From the IMG/VR virus record IMGVR_UViG_3300028844_000914, positions 1 to 21,415 of that record: DNA of 21,415 nucleotides; one strand, 5' to 3'. This DNA comes from a virus. This document shows, one piece after another, positions 21,351-21,415 of the stretch. Under the pieces are notes generated by a model. It had not been told where the DNA came from. It searched no databases and worked only from the letters and a program-made list of their open reading frames with translations. Position 1 is the first letter of the stretch, and every line of letters begins with the position of its first letter. The translations under genes and the position numbers were made by a program.

Positions 21351-21415
21351 ATGAATAAGAAAGATTACAAACCCCACATGATGTATAACAAAAAGACTGG
21401 TAAGGTTATAAATGC
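21351..21415 (+). CDS. Start of a small basic protein (3' end missing)
   Basis: The gene opens 1 nt after the previous stop with AGGA upstream and runs off the right edge after 21 codons: MNKKDYKPHMMYNKKTGKVI. The pattern (YKPHMMYxKKTGK) is one I associate with short conserved marine phage proteins of unknown function. Too little is present to say more. Confidence 0.65.
   Translation, partial: MNKKDYKPHMMYNKKTGKVIN

Noticed and set aside
1-21415. tRNA genes, CRISPR arrays, insertion sequences or integrase attachment sites
   Set aside because: I looked for cloverleaf-like segments, regularly spaced repeats, transposase motifs and paired terminal repeats and saw none; there is almost no noncoding space.

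Overview
The window is a contiguous piece of the late (virion and lysis) half of a tailed double-stranded DNA phage genome. It is AT-rich, every gene is on the + strand, and genes are packed with ATGA or TAATG overlaps. There are no host genes, tRNAs, integrase or CRISPR. The gene set fits a short-tailed (podovirus-type) phage of a marine, AT-rich alphaproteobacterium, loosely pelagiphage-like: small TerL, large portal, HK97-type capsid protein, tail-adaptor and nozzle proteins, three internal-virion (ejection) proteins including one of 1245 aa, and marine-type fibre modules. That assignment rests on remembered family patterns, not on a search.

Layout: (1) 2-472, the 3' part of a GH24/pesticin-like lysozyme with an E-x8-C-x5-T triad. 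(2) 469-3705, TerL (TTG start) and portal. (3) 3702-6138, a self-contained capsid unit: a perfect sigma70-type promoter overlapping the portal stop codon, then an 89-aa protein, a zinc-ribbon protein, scaffold and major capsid protein, closed by a strong intrinsic terminator. (4) 6163-10262, an adhesin locus: an Ala/Ser/Thr-rich fibre stalk, then three adhesins of different fold (beta tip, CBM-like, C1q-like), each followed directly by a 52-70 aa protein. (5) 10273-10861, small membrane and basic proteins. (6) 10882-14440, tail adaptor, a small beta protein, a nozzle-type protein, a His-rich collar-like fibre and a 104-aa unknown. (7) 14433-19619, three ejection proteins. (8) 19609-21349, three overlapping genes for two predicted exported proteins and one membrane/coiled-coil protein. 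The first of these lacks a normal start codon but has a textbook signal peptide; the second appears to be broken by a one-base frameshift. (9) A gene start runs off the right edge.

How it works together: TerL packages DNA through the portal into a shell built by scaffold and MCP. The adaptor and nozzle form the short tail, the fibre and adhesin proteins bind the host, and the three internal proteins probably form the DNA-ejection conduit. The lysozyme plus one or both small membrane proteins are candidates for lysis. The exported proteins at the right end have no assigned role and are the least understood part. The points most worth checking are the isolated consensus promoter/terminator pair around the capsid genes, the adhesin-plus-small-partner pattern, and the start-codon and frameshift anomalies in the exported-protein cluster.
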